A stretch of 64,000 nt of DNA. It comes from Odontocerum albicorne. Lineage: Eukaryota; Arthropoda; Insecta; Trichoptera; Odontoceridae. The stretch lies in NCBI GenBank assembly GCA_949825065.1, contig OX463852.1, positions 16,270,189 to 16,334,188 on the forward strand, written 5' to 3'. Position 1 is the first letter of the stretch; every line of letters begins with the position of its first letter. Positions 11,531-22,004 of the stretch are shown piece after piece. A program made the position numbers and the translations under genes. The notes under the pieces are model-generated. The model did not search any database. It was not told the DNA's origin and saw only the letters and a program-made list of their open reading frames with translations.

Positions 11531-12807
11531 TTAGGTGTACCGGAAAAGAATGTCGTTTTTTCAATGAAACAATTTGGTGCATTTAATGTATTTATTTATT
11601 AAAACTTAGTTCAAAATATAATTGCTATCGTTTGATATAACCTCCTTCCACCTCTCAGTCAATTTTTTAATACCGCGTTCGTAAAATTCAGCTGGTTTCA
11701 ATGCAAAATACTCAGATATGCCTTTTTTGACATCCTTACAATTTTTGTATTCTTTTCCGTTTAAAAAGTGTTGCGTTGACCGGAACAAATGGTAATCTGA
11801 TGGAGCAAGATCCGGTGAATATGGTGGGTGACGTACAGTTGTTCAACCTAGGGCTTTAATTTTTTCTTTCGTAATTTTCTGAGGTATGCGGTCGTGCATT
11901 ATCGTGCTGTAAAAACACTTGTCCACAATTAGCCAGTGGAGGTCTTTTTTTTTATTATTTCTGCATCTTAATGCTCTAGTTGATCACAATACACTTGGGC
12001 GTTAATTGTCTGGCCGGGTTTTAATGTTTCGAAATAAATTATTCTCTTGCAGTCCCACCAAACAGACAAAATAACTTTTTTTGCAGTGAGCCCGGGCTTA
12101 AGGGTGGGTTTTGGTACCTGGCCCTTTGAAAGCCATTGTTTCTTGCGTCTTTGGTTTGAATACAACACCCATTTTTCGTCACCAGTTACAAGATGTTGTA
12201 GAAATGGAGTTTTGGTATTTAATTCCGAATACTCAGTGCACGCGTTTATACGCTCACCGAGATTCTCTTCACTTAATTCATGACGTATCCATTTTCCTTG
12301 TTTCCATATCTTGCCGATTTTTTTATATGCTCTTGCACGCTTGATCATGAACATCTGAGCTGCTCCGCGAGTTCTTGAATCGTTGAAGTTTGATTTTGCT
12401 GAATCAGCTCAGTTTAAACATCGCTATCCACTTTAACAGGTCGACCACTTACAGGATTATTTTTTAGATCAAAATTGCCGGATTTAAATTGTTTGAACCA
12501 CCTCTAGCATTAACGAACATTCAAAATATCTCCCAGTAAATCACAAATATTTTTTAAAGCACATGTTGCACTTTCTTTCTTCATGAAATGGTAAAGCATA
12601 ATATTTCGAATAAATTCCTCATTCGGTACAAAGCTCACCATTGTATATAGGGTTGTAAATGTTTTTGTTAAAAAGTCCTAATACACTCCAGGTATACGTA
12701 GTCAGAGAAACAACACAGAACACGTTGTAAAAGTTCGACTGCCGAAGCACAACTGACCACTCAAAAGCGATAACAAAAAAAACGACATTCTTTTCCGGTA
12801 CACCTAA
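11531..12807 (-). mobile_element. mariner element with both ends preserved (1,277 bp)
   Basis: A full-length mariner-type transposon. The outer 31 bp of each end are perfect terminal inverted repeats starting TTAGGTGTACCGGAAAAGAA. They are flanked by the expected TA target duplication (11529-11530 and 12808-12809). The length of about 1.28 kb is typical for mariner. The transposase it carries, on the minus strand, is broken, so the copy could only move if a related transposase were supplied elsewhere. Perfect TIRs beside a decayed gene suggest moderate age. Confidence 0.93.
11606..12641 (-). pseudogene. mariner transposase, inactivated
   Basis: Minus-strand transposase with ATG at 12641 (MVSFVPNEEFIRNIMLYHF, the usual mariner N-terminus). 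The N-terminal helix-turn-helix part follows, with RWFKQFKSGNFDL. Then come TGDEKWVLYS (first catalytic Asp), a WWDCK block, a degraded HDNARPHT (second Asp), and YSPDLAPSDYHLF at about 11780-11822 (third Asp). The PSDYHLF motif marks a DD34D mariner transposase. Inactivating changes include in-frame stops in the N-terminal third (two within about 12500-12515, another near 12420 and a TGA near 12350). There is also a frameshift in the A-run near 12320, a stop after QLEH near 11968, and further shifts before the third Asp. The protein ends at about 11606, slightly inside the left TIR. Confidence 0.9.
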
Positions 12808-12809
12808 TA

Positions 12810-14570
12810 TGATATATTAAACAAAGTAATTATCAAAAATATCATTTTATATTATCGAAACTTGAAAAAAAATTAAGGTTTTTACGAATAAATTTACAGG
12901 TTTCCTTTGTATTTTATATGTACCAAGGTGGAAAAAATCAGAGTTGTACATTATGTATACGTAAGTATAACGTTATCTTGACTCATACACAAAATATCAT
13001 ATCTCGAATCTCATGACAAATAAGTGATAGTAGGTGATCTGACATTGTACATCTTATCCCTAAAATATATAGAAATATAACGTCATTTCCCATAGGGGTA
13101 GATCTAGACATTTAGGGGGAATAAGACATTCACTAAATACGTCTTAGCCTAACTTTTCCATATCATGTCCTCCCTCAAATGAGCTCTGATCCAGAAAATA
13201 CCATTGACGTAGAGATCAAATTTTAAGACGTTTTAATATGATATTAAGGTTGGCTTGGATATTAAATTCATTAATCGTGTCCCATTGGGATTTGTATAAA
13301 ATTGGTATGTTTAAATCAATTATAAATTCAATTATTTGGTTTAAATGTGTTTTAAGTATTTAATTGAGGTTGTGAATTTATCAAGCGTGAAAATCATTAA
13401 AAACTTGAATTGCCTCAACCTCCAGTGACTTGTTTTGATCGAGTAGCTATAATATTATATTATTATAAGTAGTAAATATATGATAATAAGTTAACAACTG
13501 GTCAACCATTGATCCAAAGAATGTTTTTGATTTTTTACAAACATTGAACTTGAGAAAATAACATCTGAGGTATTTTTTTACCATTCACAATACAATTTAC
13601 AATTTAAATCATTTTGATATAAAGAGGAACCGAAAATCACAAATAAAGTAGATAAAAAGTCTTGCGTCATATAGGGAATGAGAAGGAGCAGAGTAGGAGA
13701 GAGATTATACTGTAAAATATAGAATCAATTAAACCGTTATCATAAAGGTAGTAAGAAGCATAGAAAACTATAAAAATAATACCAAAAATTTGCAAATGAA
13801 ACAAAGGTATCCTGGATTTCTAAAAGTTAAAAAATCGTTTTTGGGGTAAAAACAGTTGATAACAAAGTACCATGGAACTACTTTCTAAAAAAAAACATTC
13901 TACAATATTTTCATAAAAAAATCACAAAATTTGGAGAGTGGATTCATTCAAGTTGCTAAAAAAACTGCAAAAATAATTAAATGTAACTAATTTTCCATTA
14001 AAACTCCAGTGGTTTTTGACAAATTGCTATCATCAAAAGTTTGGTAACACCAACGGAAAACTGAGACGTGTCCTTATACAGGGAAAAAGTAATAAGGTGA
14101 TGTCCTGTGGAGGAAATCATTCGTGCCATACAGTTATTATTTGGGTCTCATAGCAATCTTCTCGATCGGGTGAGAAATAATGCCTGGTGTTGAGTTTTAT
14201 CATACTTAATATATGGTGTCGATAATAATTCTTCATAATATTTAAGTGGATATAGAACTGGAAAATTATTCTCCCTAAGATCCATTTTACAGTTTGTAAC
14301 TAAACATCTTAATTCTATTCAATTACTATATTAGCAAAATCTTCAAACTAACCAAAATGATGAAATGATTTTAAAAAGCTTAAATATTGCAAAAACAAAC
14401 AGAAACTTTGTATCTGAATTCAAAAGCTCCGACTGGAAAACGAGTGTTTTTCTATTGAGGTCAACATACTTTCAACAAAGCAGTGTTTAAAAAATAATTA
14501 TAAAACTGTTGTCGATTATTTATAGCTTAATTTTCCCGCCACCTCTGTTGAAAATACATATTGGTTGCAT
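12810..14570. other. AT-rich non-coding stretch, nothing recognised
   Basis: No open frame with recognisable content, no tandem array and no copy of the main repeat families seen. A short G+C-richer patch lies at about 13090-13200. Confidence 0.4.
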
Positions 14571-14574
14571 CAAC

Positions 14575-14700
14575 TATATCTTGCCCTAATAGAATAACGT
14601 TTCTGGTCCACCCTCGAACTTCCTAGTGTCTTGCTTCCCTCCATCGAGGAGGGGTCGAGGCGCTCGTCCATACAACGTAAGGTCACCTAAGATCACTGAA
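14575..14700 (-). repeat. probable LINE-derived fragment
   Basis: The reverse strand reads RAPRPLLDGGKQDTRKFEGG followed by PETLFY. From general familiarity this resembles a stretch that recurs in arthropod retroelement sequence. It is GC-rich within AT-rich flanks. The longer open frame extending to 14888 is not credible as a gene. Confidence 0.3.
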
Positions 14701-14909
14701 ACCATGTCCTTAATACTATCGCTAACAGAAATAAGATTTATGTCTGCAGACATAAAAGTAACAATTGAATTGAGGAGGCATAGATGTGTATGGGGAATGT
14801 AATTTATTTTCTTTTCTCTGATATTTAAGATAAAATGATTTTCTATTTTATGTATAAGATATAATACACTTTTACTTTTTAAATCCATCGAAAGAAAAAG
14901 TTAATCATC

Positions 14910-15360
14910 TTTTTGACAAACTTTTTGAACAAGTAATGGAACTCAAATATTCAGGTATCAATTTGCTGAGTAATAACGATCTCCACAATTTGCTAAGTGA
15001 TAACGATATCCACAAAGAAATAAGAGGTCAAGTAAATAAAGCCGATGCTGTTTACAGATGCCGAAAATATGTTATCTGGAATAACAAGTACATGATGATA
15101 TACATTAAGGTCAAAATTCACAAAGTATGTGTGAGACCAATCATAACTTATGTAACAGAGTCTAGAGCAGATACAACAAAAACAAAAAGTATGCTCGGAA
15201 CTAATGTTACGATAATCTTTAGAGCTATTGCAGACAAAACACTTACAGGCATAGGATAGCGAAAGAAACTCCCTTATCCAAGGAATATGTAAAGTGGAAG
15301 AAATTGTGAGACAAGATAGAAATCGCGGAAGATATAAGCAAGGTCACGCGGTGGCCTATT
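14910..15360 (+). pseudogene. LINE ORF2 C-terminal remnant
   Basis: The plus frame from 14936 reads LKYSGINLLSNNDLHN, then EIRGQVNKADAVYRC, IWNNKY, KVKIHKVCVRPIITYVTESR, DTTKTKSML and DKTLTGIG. This follows the LINE order KYLG..L...G....EI..RI.KA, then K..IY...VRPI.TYA.ETR.DT.KTK..L, then GKTL.D. After the stop near 15257 a shifted frame continues with SERNSLIQGICKVEEIVRQD. The order is that of the region between reverse transcriptase and C-terminus in RTE/Jockey-type elements. No catalytic YxDD segment is present, so the copy is 5'-truncated. An internal tandem of LLSNND/LLSDND comes from a small duplication at about 14958-15010. Confidence 0.8.
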
Positions 15361-15384
15361 TAAAATCTTGTTTATAGATCATGT

Positions 15385-15590
15385 TCCTATTGGGGTACGC
15401 AGAGGACAGATCTCTACGATTTTTTTATCCATGGATACAGCTGTCAACTCGTCTCATCATATCTCTTATTCTCATAATTCTTACCTCAACTAAAATTTCT
15501 CCAGTAATCTTCTTCCACTCTATCATTGGTCTACTTCTACCTCACTCTCCATTCATGTCAGACGTATTTTTACTCTTGAAATAATATTTT
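15385..15590 (-). pseudogene. LINE 3' end, antisense (RWFGH family)
   Basis: GGGGTACGCAGAGGACAGAT, then ATCCATGGATACAGCTGTC and CATTGGTCTACTTCTACCTC, parallels the segments at 20.96, 22.0, 27.0 and 45.7 kb. In reverse complement this is the C-terminus (GR.R..W..., C.DR..W..VLSAYP) of the LINE whose sense copy lies at 6.6 kb. It abuts a sense LINE remnant ending near 15,360, so two LINE ends face each other. Confidence 0.55.
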
Positions 15591-16235
15591 CTTAAAACAG
15601 AAGAATTTAAATATTTTTTTCTAATATATTTGAGAACCGTAACAATTATGATTCCATTTCTCTAATTTGCTTGTTTACTGAAACAATTCACCTGAACCTG
15701 AAGTTCGACTGAAATATGAATTATGACGTCATTAACCAACATTCAAATAATTATTTTCCCCATTTCAACTCGTGTGTTCTAACTTTAACTGTAATGTTAA
15801 CCATCAGCAAAACTCGGCATCATAATCACGTACCACGTATACCTTCATTTTTTTACCACATTTTCATACTATTTTTTCGTTCTGCCAAAGGAACATTATG
15901 GTTAAATAGCGTCAGTTAGTTGTATGAATAAATACATAAAACTAACTACTATACAGTATTAGAATAACCTTTGAAACATTCACACAAATATTTTTTATTA
16001 AAAAAGACTTGATTACAACGCATTTAAAAAATCATATATTTTTTAAAAGTTTGTTCATTCAAATTTGGGTGTTGCTAACCAGTGAGCAACGATGAGTTGA
16101 ATACACACATATGCATTGAAAATACATAATATCTTCTAGAAGTACAAGCACAGTAACCTCTAGTTATCAAAATTGAACTAATAATATCAAAGAAAAATAC
16201 TTTGGCATCCGAATATAATAAAAAATTGAACATTG

Positions 16236-16404
16236 TTTAATTCACTTGAAAATACATATTTCACCCCACTAGTTTCAAATCATATGTCACTCATCTTTAG
16301 CGGTATTCCGAACTAAGTTAGTTAGAAATACCCCTATAGGTGAGTCACATATGACTTGAAACTAGTTGGGATAAATATATACGTGTATTTTCAAGTGAAT
16401 TAAA
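16236..16404. repeat. long imperfect palindrome (MITE-like), arms about 65 bp
   Basis: The left arm TTTAATTCACTTGAAAATAC...CACTAGTTTCAA.TCATATG is matched in inverse on the right by CATATGACTTGAAACTAGTT...GTATTTTCAAGTGAATTAAA. The core of roughly 40 bp (16303-16340) separates the arms. It is non-coding. No clear target duplication is visible. It is a typical foldback or palindromic MITE shape. Confidence 0.8.
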
Positions 16405-16430
16405 AACAGTGCTGAAATTTTCAATTGTAC

Positions 16431-16462
16431 TATTGTATTACACTTTCATTGTACAAAAAATG
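16431..16462 (-). repeat. SINE 3' tail fragment
   Basis: ATTGTATTACACTTTCATTG + TAC equals the reverse complement of the SINE terminus (GTACAACGAAAGTGTAATACAAT). No body follows. Confidence 0.45.
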
Positions 16463-16559
16463 GGTTAAACTGAAAACATTGTACGATGGGGAAAACAGAG
16501 AAGACGTTATTGGTGGGATCGCGTTCAAATAATTGACTTAACTCGATTGTTCGTATAGT

Positions 16560-16690
16560 ATCTCAAAGCTACCCCATATGAAACCATATAGACTTCCAAA
16601 GAGATGGATGGATAATGCAAAAAATCTACTACGAGAAGAAGAACTGTTTGAAAAGATTTATATATCATTAGCAAGTTGATAAATCTATTG
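16560..16690 (+). pseudogene. possible LINE C-terminal remnant
   Basis: The plus strand reads LPKRWMDNAKNLLREEELFE, like the (G)RP.KRW.D.....L tail of LINE polyproteins. It is only about 30 codons, with no other supporting blocks. Confidence 0.3.
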
Positions 16691-16735
16691 AGGAAAGTAA
16701 ATAAAATATCTGAGTTGTACAATAAATAACATATA

Positions 16736-16949
16736 TTGTATGTATTACACTTTCGTTGTATACAATACATTTGAGTGGGCTTCTTGCCATGTGACAATAT
16801 CTTCCAACCAACCAGAATGATGTTAAAGATTCCGTAATATAAAACTAGACTGGAATCCTTTTTTTAAAAATCTGGGTTCCAGAGGGATTTGAGCCCATTA
16901 CCTTCGGGCTGGGAGATAGACGTCTTACCAACTAGGTCACGGAAGTCCC
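16736..16949 (-). repeat. tRNA-derived SINE, near full length
   Basis: Reverse-strand copy with the complete order: tail TTACACTTTCGTTGTATACA, GTGGGCTTCTTGCCATGTG, TCTTCCAACCAACCAGAATG, TAGACTGGAATCC, a T/A run, CTGGGTTCCAGAGGGATTTG, the B-box complement GGATTTGAGCCC, and the head complement GACGTCTTACCAACTAGGTC + ACGG. Confidence 0.9.
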
Positions 16950-17154
16950 CAATATGTTCATTATTAACCTTATATTTCTCTCATTCAAAGAATAAAGTAA
17001 ATTTTTATATAAAGTTATGTGGTCGTGGTATGCGAATAAATCTCAGATACACGTTTCAAAGACCTTTCGTAGTTTGTCAAACGGTTTTGAGACTTGTTAA
17101 AAAATCATCATAATTTGATAAAAATATCCTACTTTTCCGTTTATTCTTTTACAC

Positions 17155-17330
17155 ATCCATCACGCCATACCCCTACTGGGTTGGTCTGATAGAACAAATC
17201 TTCACCTTATTCTATCCTGGCGCAGATCTTTCGCTTCTGACACACCCATAAATCTAGGCATACATACTCACCTATTAGAAAGGATTTTCATTATTCCCTC
17301 TTTTAGAGTTTACTTATTTGGTCGTGCTAA
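17155..17330 (-). pseudogene. possible antisense LINE 3' end
   Basis: CATCACGCCATACCCCTACT + GGGTTGG resembles the CATAC.CC.A.GGGGTAG.CAGAG start of the antisense LINE fragments elsewhere in the window, but the remainder is too diverged to confirm. Confidence 0.25.
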
Positions 17331-17415
17331 GTTTTCCAAGGTATTTTTGAATTTTTCGTACCAATTATATACATTATTTTTTGTAAATATTTCATTATTC
17401 CCACGTGCTCTTTTC

Positions 17416-17625
17416 GACCTCCGTAGTCTAATTGGTAAGATGCTTGTCTCCAAATTCATTGATTGCGGGCTTAGTTGCCGTTAGTACCTATATTTTTTAA
17501 GGGTTAACTTCTGAGTTTCACTTAATACCTTTCGAATGTTTTTCGAGTTAGTTGGACCCGTGGGTTGCTGGTTCAATTTCCATTGGAATCCAGATTTTTT
17601 TTGTTAAATTATTCCAATCTGTTTA
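17416..17625 (+). repeat. composite tRNA-derived SINE
   Basis: GACCTCCGTAGTCTAATTGG + TAAGATGCTTGTCTCC is a clear head with an A box. The B-box region then appears twice: a damaged GATTGCGGGCTTAGTTGCCG at about 17460, and a second copy GTGGGTTGCTGGTTCAATTT followed by GGAATCCAGATTTTT near 17560. This implies two joined partial copies or an internal duplication. Confidence 0.7.
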
Positions 17626-18579
17626 TGAAAGGCTATAATTCTATCAAAAAAAGATCCATAAGCTCACGGTTATAAATCCCTGCTTGAGAAGGTTCAGGTT
17701 AATAAAGCGAGAAGCAAGACGTAGTGCTATAGTGCCAGGCCCGTCTGAGTTGACTCGCCCCGTGTAGCGGTCCGCCACTGTAATCAATCAAGTGTTGCCA
17801 CCTGCCGGTGACATCTTCTTCATGCAGATTCATCCCTTTAATCCTCACCACTTGCTACTCTGTACACCTTAACCCAGAAATCTTCAACATGCGATTCACG
17901 TGCAATGTTTTTATTGATAATTACGCATAATATAAAATCAAAATAATATATTCATGATGATAGGTAGACTCTCGCGATAAATAAAGATTGTCAGTCTATC
18001 CTGAAGATAAGTGAGGCTTGTGCGCAAGCTGTTGTATTTCTTTACATATTAAACAAAAACATAAAAATGTATTCAACCGCAAATTGAAGATACTGTCTCA
18101 GATGGATGACTTACAGATTCGATTCCTGACGATACCCGTAAAAAAGGGTATCAGTCTCTACTCACATACTCTAAACATGTTCTAATGTTGAATTAGTTTA
18201 GTCAACGTGTGCATTTAATCGCGAGGTACACGCGTATTAAAGTTGTTCTACGCCCGGAAACGGGATGAATGAACAAAGTTGTATCTCGGCCACGCTTTTC
18301 AGTATTTCCGGATCATCAATATGGATGTGTTGCAGGGAACAATACGAATAAATGTATAAAACTAGAACTTATCATAACGATTAATTTATTGGCTTACAAA
18401 ATATATCTTAATGTGTTATTAAGAATTTTCAAAGGAGCAGGTTATTTGTTTTCAAGATAACTTTACTATGAAACTAACTTGACTGATTGAAGAGCTCTGA
18501 AAGAGTAGAGTTCAGGCTATATCTTATAGAGGCCATAGTTTTAAATGGTCTGACGCAGCACCATGACAGAATTATATAG
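17626..18579. other. non-coding stretch, GC-richer at its start
   Basis: The part 17700-17890 is notably GC-rich and unassigned. A short hairpin GATACCC..GGGTATC lies at 18131-18152. The open frame at 18269-18460 has no recognisable content. Confidence 0.35.
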
Positions 18580-18807
18580 TAAATAAATAAATAAATAAAT
18601 ATTAGGTTTATTGACAGCAACATAGTATGTACAAGATCACGCCTGAGTAACACTACTAAAACACATAAATTGCAAACAATACATCAGAAACAGAAGCTAT
18701 CAAAAGGTCTGGGCTCATCTAATAGCATCCCCTCGGCCAAAATACACCCCACCAATATAGGGCGAACCCAGCCACGGGGACACCAGATGTTTTTCAGCCC
18801 ACACCCT
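18580..18807 (-). repeat. dispersed retroelement-like repeat, copy 1 (antisense)
   Basis: In reverse complement it runs AGGGTGTGGGCTGAAAAACA, TGTCCCCGTGGCTGGGTTCG, CTATATTGGTGGGGTG, GGCCGAGGGGATGCTATTAG, and finishes ATGTTGCTGTCAATAAACCT + AATATTTATTTATTTATTTA. The same sequence, same start and same AATAAACCTA end occur at 49239-49464. The AATAAA and simple-repeat tail indicate insertion through RNA. It could be a SINE-like unit or a LINE 3' UTR. Confidence 0.85.
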
Positions 18808-18869
18808 AGTATTATGTTACATATTAGAGGCGTAATATAATAAGATTCACTGCGTCTCAGAATATAAAA

Positions 18870-18902
18870 TTACTTATTGTATTTTATTACGCTTTTGCTA
18901 TA
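18870..18902 (-). repeat. SINE tail, first part (interrupted by mariner)
   Basis: TTATTGTATTTTATTACGCT + TTTGCTATA is the reverse complement of the SINE terminus. The SINE body resumes at 19896 beyond the inserted mariner. Confidence 0.75.
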
Positions 18903-19895
18903 TACTGGTTTTGAAAAAGTTTTGAAAGCGGAAATGAAAAAACATTTTTTTTTGGGGGAAATCACTTTTGTTGCTCAGTATAATCTCCCATAAGATCAAT
19001 ACACTTGGTCCAACGATCTTCCAACTTTGTTGTCCCATCACGGAAGTGACTTTCTGGAAGGCCTGCAAAATACTCCTCTACGACGGCTATAACTTCTTCG
19101 TTTGATGAAAAATGCTTTCCACGAAGGAATTTTTTGAGGTGTGAGAACAGCCAGAAGTCAGAGGGAGCTAAATCTGGCGAATAGAGTGGATGATGCAAGA
19201 ATTCGTACCCCAATTCATTGATTTTCGCGATGGTTTTTTGAGCTGTGTGAGCAGGTGCATTGTCTTGATGAAAAATGATGTTTTTCTTCTGCAAACCGGG
19301 TCTTTTTTCACAATTGTTTTCATCCAACTAGTCCAAAAGGTCACAATAATAATCAGAGTTGATTGTCTTACCAGTTTGGAGATAATCTATCAATAAAATT
19401 CCTTTTGCATCCCAAAAAACTGACGCTTACACCTTCTTGGCCGATTTCTGGACACGAACTCGCTTCGGAGCCAAAGTGTCTGGTTCACACCACTCCTTAG
19501 CCTCTTGTTTTGATTCAGGATCATTGGACGTCCAGAGCGTGGATCGTCTTCAACGCTTGTACGGCCACGCTTAAACTTCAAAACCCATTGGTGAACGGTT
19601 GGAAATGAAGGAGAAGACTCTTTTAATACTTTTACCATCTTTGCATGGATCTCAGTAGCCGATAAACCTTCCAAAAAAAAAGAATTTAATCACTGCACGA
19701 TATTCGGATTTTTCCATTGTTAAAAAATACACTGACACATCAACTTCAAATGGCTTGTAAACAAAGAATGAATTGACAGATCGAAATGAAATTTTGAGTA
19801 CGTTCTTATGAAAGATGAAATATTAAAATGGCGTAGAAATTTTGGTTTTCTACTGCTCCATACATGTCGCTTTCAAAACTTTTTGACCAACCTAT
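18903..19895 (-). mobile_element. internally deleted mariner (about 993 bp) inside a SINE
   Basis: Ends pair as inverted repeats. The inner core AAAAAGTTTTGAAAGCG is identical on both sides (18914-18930 and the complement at 19868-19884). The outer 11 bp have diverged (TACTGGTTTTG versus ATAGGTTGGTC). TA flanks the element on both sides (18901-18902 and 19896-19897). About 0.3 kb is missing relative to a normal mariner, all from the middle of the transposase gene. The insertion site is the TATA in the tail of a reverse-strand SINE. Confidence 0.88.
18962..19717 (-). pseudogene. mariner transposase with internal deletion
   Basis: Minus strand, ATG at 19717 (MEKSEYRAVIKF), then a one-base expansion in a T run near 19675 that shifts the frame, then EGLSATEIHAKMVKVLKESS and RSGRPM. 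The sequence jumps directly to a frame reading DPESKQEAKEW...RVQKSAKKV and FWDAKGILLIDY. The whole TGDE block with the first catalytic Asp is therefore missing, along with part of the second helix-turn-helix. The second and third Asp remain: IIFHQDNAPAHTA and YSPDLAPSDFWLF with 34 residues between them, which defines a DD34D mariner. The C-terminus ends with DYTEQQK at 18962. A stop lies near 19325 between the blocks. It cannot be catalytically active. Confidence 0.92.
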
Positions 19896-20050
19896 TATAG
19901 TACCAATGGTCGGATTTATTGGCATGTGGTAATCTCTTACAACCGACCAGAAATATATTAAAGAGCGTTGAACTGAAATCTAATGAAAACACTTTTTTAA
20001 ACAAAATGGATACCAACGCGAATGAAACCCATAACATCTGGGTAAGAATG
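19896..20050 (-). repeat. SINE body, second part (interrupted by mariner)
   Basis: GTACCAATGGTCGGATTTAT, then TGGCATGTGGTAATCTCTTA, CAACCGACCAGAAATAT and the degraded GGATACCAACGCGAATGAAA (B-box region in reverse complement). It continues the tail at 18870-18902. Confidence 0.75.
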
Positions 20051-20080
20051 CTACGGAAGATATATTATTGAGAAAATTGT

Positions 20081-20285
20081 CAACTATTGTGATCCGGTTG
20101 GTAAGACGCCTGTCTTCTGCCTGGATGTTGCAGGTTTGAGTCCTGATGGAACCCAATTACATTTTTTAAATGGTTTCAGTTTAGTTTTCACATAAGGTTT
20201 GTTAAAAACATTTCTAATTCGTTGGAATAGATATTCACATAGCAATCAAACGCGCCAGGTATATTGCAATGTAATAAAACAGAAA
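20081..20285 (+). repeat. tRNA-derived SINE, near full length
   Basis: GATCCGGTTGGTAAGACGCC head, GTTGCAGGTTTGAGTCCTGA (B box GGTTTGAGTCC), TGGAACCCAATTAC, GTTTCAGTTTAGTTTTCACA, TTGGAATAGATATTCACATA, CGCGCCAGGT and a tail GCAATGTAATAAAAC. Confidence 0.85.
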
Positions 20286-20960
20286 TATCTACGTAGATAT
20301 CTTGATCGGATGTTTTAATTGATTGGCCCTAACACATTGAAGGAACTTTCCTTGAGTATCGGAATACTGAAAGTTCAAAATACCTTAAGAAACTTCTGAA
20401 GCTGGTATTTTTTGAGTAAATTGTGAATTTTTAAAGCGCCTTAGATGCGAAATAAACGATTCAAATAAATAATTGAATATACTGTTTGTAATAATATTGT
20501 ATATGTTTCAGAGTCCTATTTTACTTGTCTTAAACATTTCAACCCTCGATACGTGCTAGAAAATAATTTTAAATTGTGTCCAACCCCTGTTCATCCATTG
20601 AACATTTCCCCCACTCACACGGCACCACTTCCATCGCCATTCCGGCAGCATCCCTTTGTGGCGTGGCCGCTTTGCGGATGAATATTAATTTTGGTCAGAT
20701 AAATCTTGATTTTGACCGATGTTGCGAGCTCTAAGATATGATTACGCTCTCTGAGCCATTACGCTAAATCTACTTGTGCACACTTTGATACAATCCTTTA
20801 TTCAACTACCTTAAAGATATTTTGAGATAAATTTTATATGAACAAAATGTGAAAATTTTATTTAAATTTGGTGGTTTAGATTGTAAATGCCACCCCAACA
20901 GTTCTCTTCGCATGTTAGAAACCTCTATGCGTAAGTAAAAATACTAACAGACATACCGTA

Positions 20961-21320
20961 ACGATATCTCCCTGATGGGGTAGATAGAGGACAAAGCACT
21001 AGCCCTTCCTATCTCGACACACATATTTTACTTTTTCTACATCTATTGAATTTCTTATACAACTATTTCAATATCTCTGACTTTCTACGTTTCCTTATTT
21101 TTAAATATCATTAAAATTTAGTTTGTCCAATCATACTTTCTTTGGTTTTCCGCTCTTGAGCCATGTTTGTACTATATATTTGATTCGTAAGTCTTTCTTT
21201 ATTCATTCGTTCTTGTTGCCCAAACCATCTCAGAATGCTCTTCACCTTACTCAACACACCACCCTTAAGTTCACATTCATCCCTTATCAGTTCATTCTGT
21301 ATATTGTCACCCTATGTATT
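20961..21320 (-). pseudogene. LINE ORF2 C-terminal remnant, antisense (RWFGH family)
   Basis: The reverse strand reads IQNELIRDECELKGGVLSKV, then KSILRWFGQQERMNKERLTN, then QIYSTNM. These are the family blocks RIRNEVIR..C.L...V, ILRWFGH.ERM...RL and IY.ANV. The 3' part contains the GGGGTAGATAGAGGACAAAG stretch shared with the other antisense copies. Forward frames over it are shadows. Confidence 0.75.
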
Positions 21321-21389
21321 CTTTACAAATGATTCAGTCAAATATTCTCAATATAGTCAGTAAAATAAAAATTTGCATAACAGAAGTTC

Positions 21390-21500
21390 TAGAGCCGTTT
21401 GGTATCGAGTCTGAATATATTACGGACAATCGAGTCAAATACTTATACATGGGACATATAATCAATGAAAACATCATAGATGACTATGATGTGGAAAGGA
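21390..21500 (+). pseudogene. LINE reverse-transcriptase-end fragment
   Basis: The plus frame reads SEYITDNRVKYLYMGHIINE, then DDYDVERMRGKS. It resembles the KYLGHII...L.DD.D..RQ.R motif that follows the catalytic part of LINE reverse transcriptases. The orientation is opposite to the antisense LINE fragments on either side. Confidence 0.55.
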
Positions 21501-21544
21501 TGAGAGGAAAAAGCACTAAACTTTCCTAGCGCAACACATCTTTT

Positions 21545-21850
21545 GTATCTTCTTTCAAAATCCACACACCTTCTCATACAGCTCCTACTATTTCTGTGAG
21601 TTTTTATATTCCCTTATTTCTAATATCATACACTTGATCTAACCATACTCTCATTAGTCTTTCTCTATCACGTATTTCACTCACATTTGCACTGTATAAG
21701 ATATTTTTAAGTCTTTCTATATTTATTTGCTCCACGTGTCCAAACCTTCTCAGAATGCTCTTTTTTATCTTACCGAATACATCAGTATTTAGTTCATACG
21801 CATCCCTAGTCACTTCTTTCTGTATTCTGTCACACACTGTCACCTTATGT
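21545..21850 (-). pseudogene. LINE ORF2 C-terminal remnant, antisense (RWFGH family)
   Basis: The reverse-strand frame 21604-21843 reads TVCDRIQKEVTRDAYELNTD, then IKKSILRRFGHVEQINIERL, ILYSANVSEIRDRERLM, and VWLDQVYDIRNKGI. This is about 80 codons without a stop and one of the best preserved family members here. The W of RWFGH is replaced by R. Confidence 0.8.
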
Positions 21851-22004
21851 GTTATTTTAATTGCGCGCGTTCCACAGCATTTATTCGGCTCTTTTCAATC
21901 TGTTACCACATATGGTACTCGTAGTAAGATGTAGTATTCTGTCACTATTTAACCCAAACAAATAAGGCATATTGCATATATGCATACATACCATCACGGC
22001 ACTT

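Noticed and set aside
12047..12344. Plus-strand open frames within the mariner at 11.5-12.8 kb
   Set aside because: Shadows of the minus-strand transposase, which has the family motifs.
14586..14888. 100-codon minus-strand gene
   Set aside because: The C-terminal third resembles retroelement-derived sequence and the rest is AT-rich filler.
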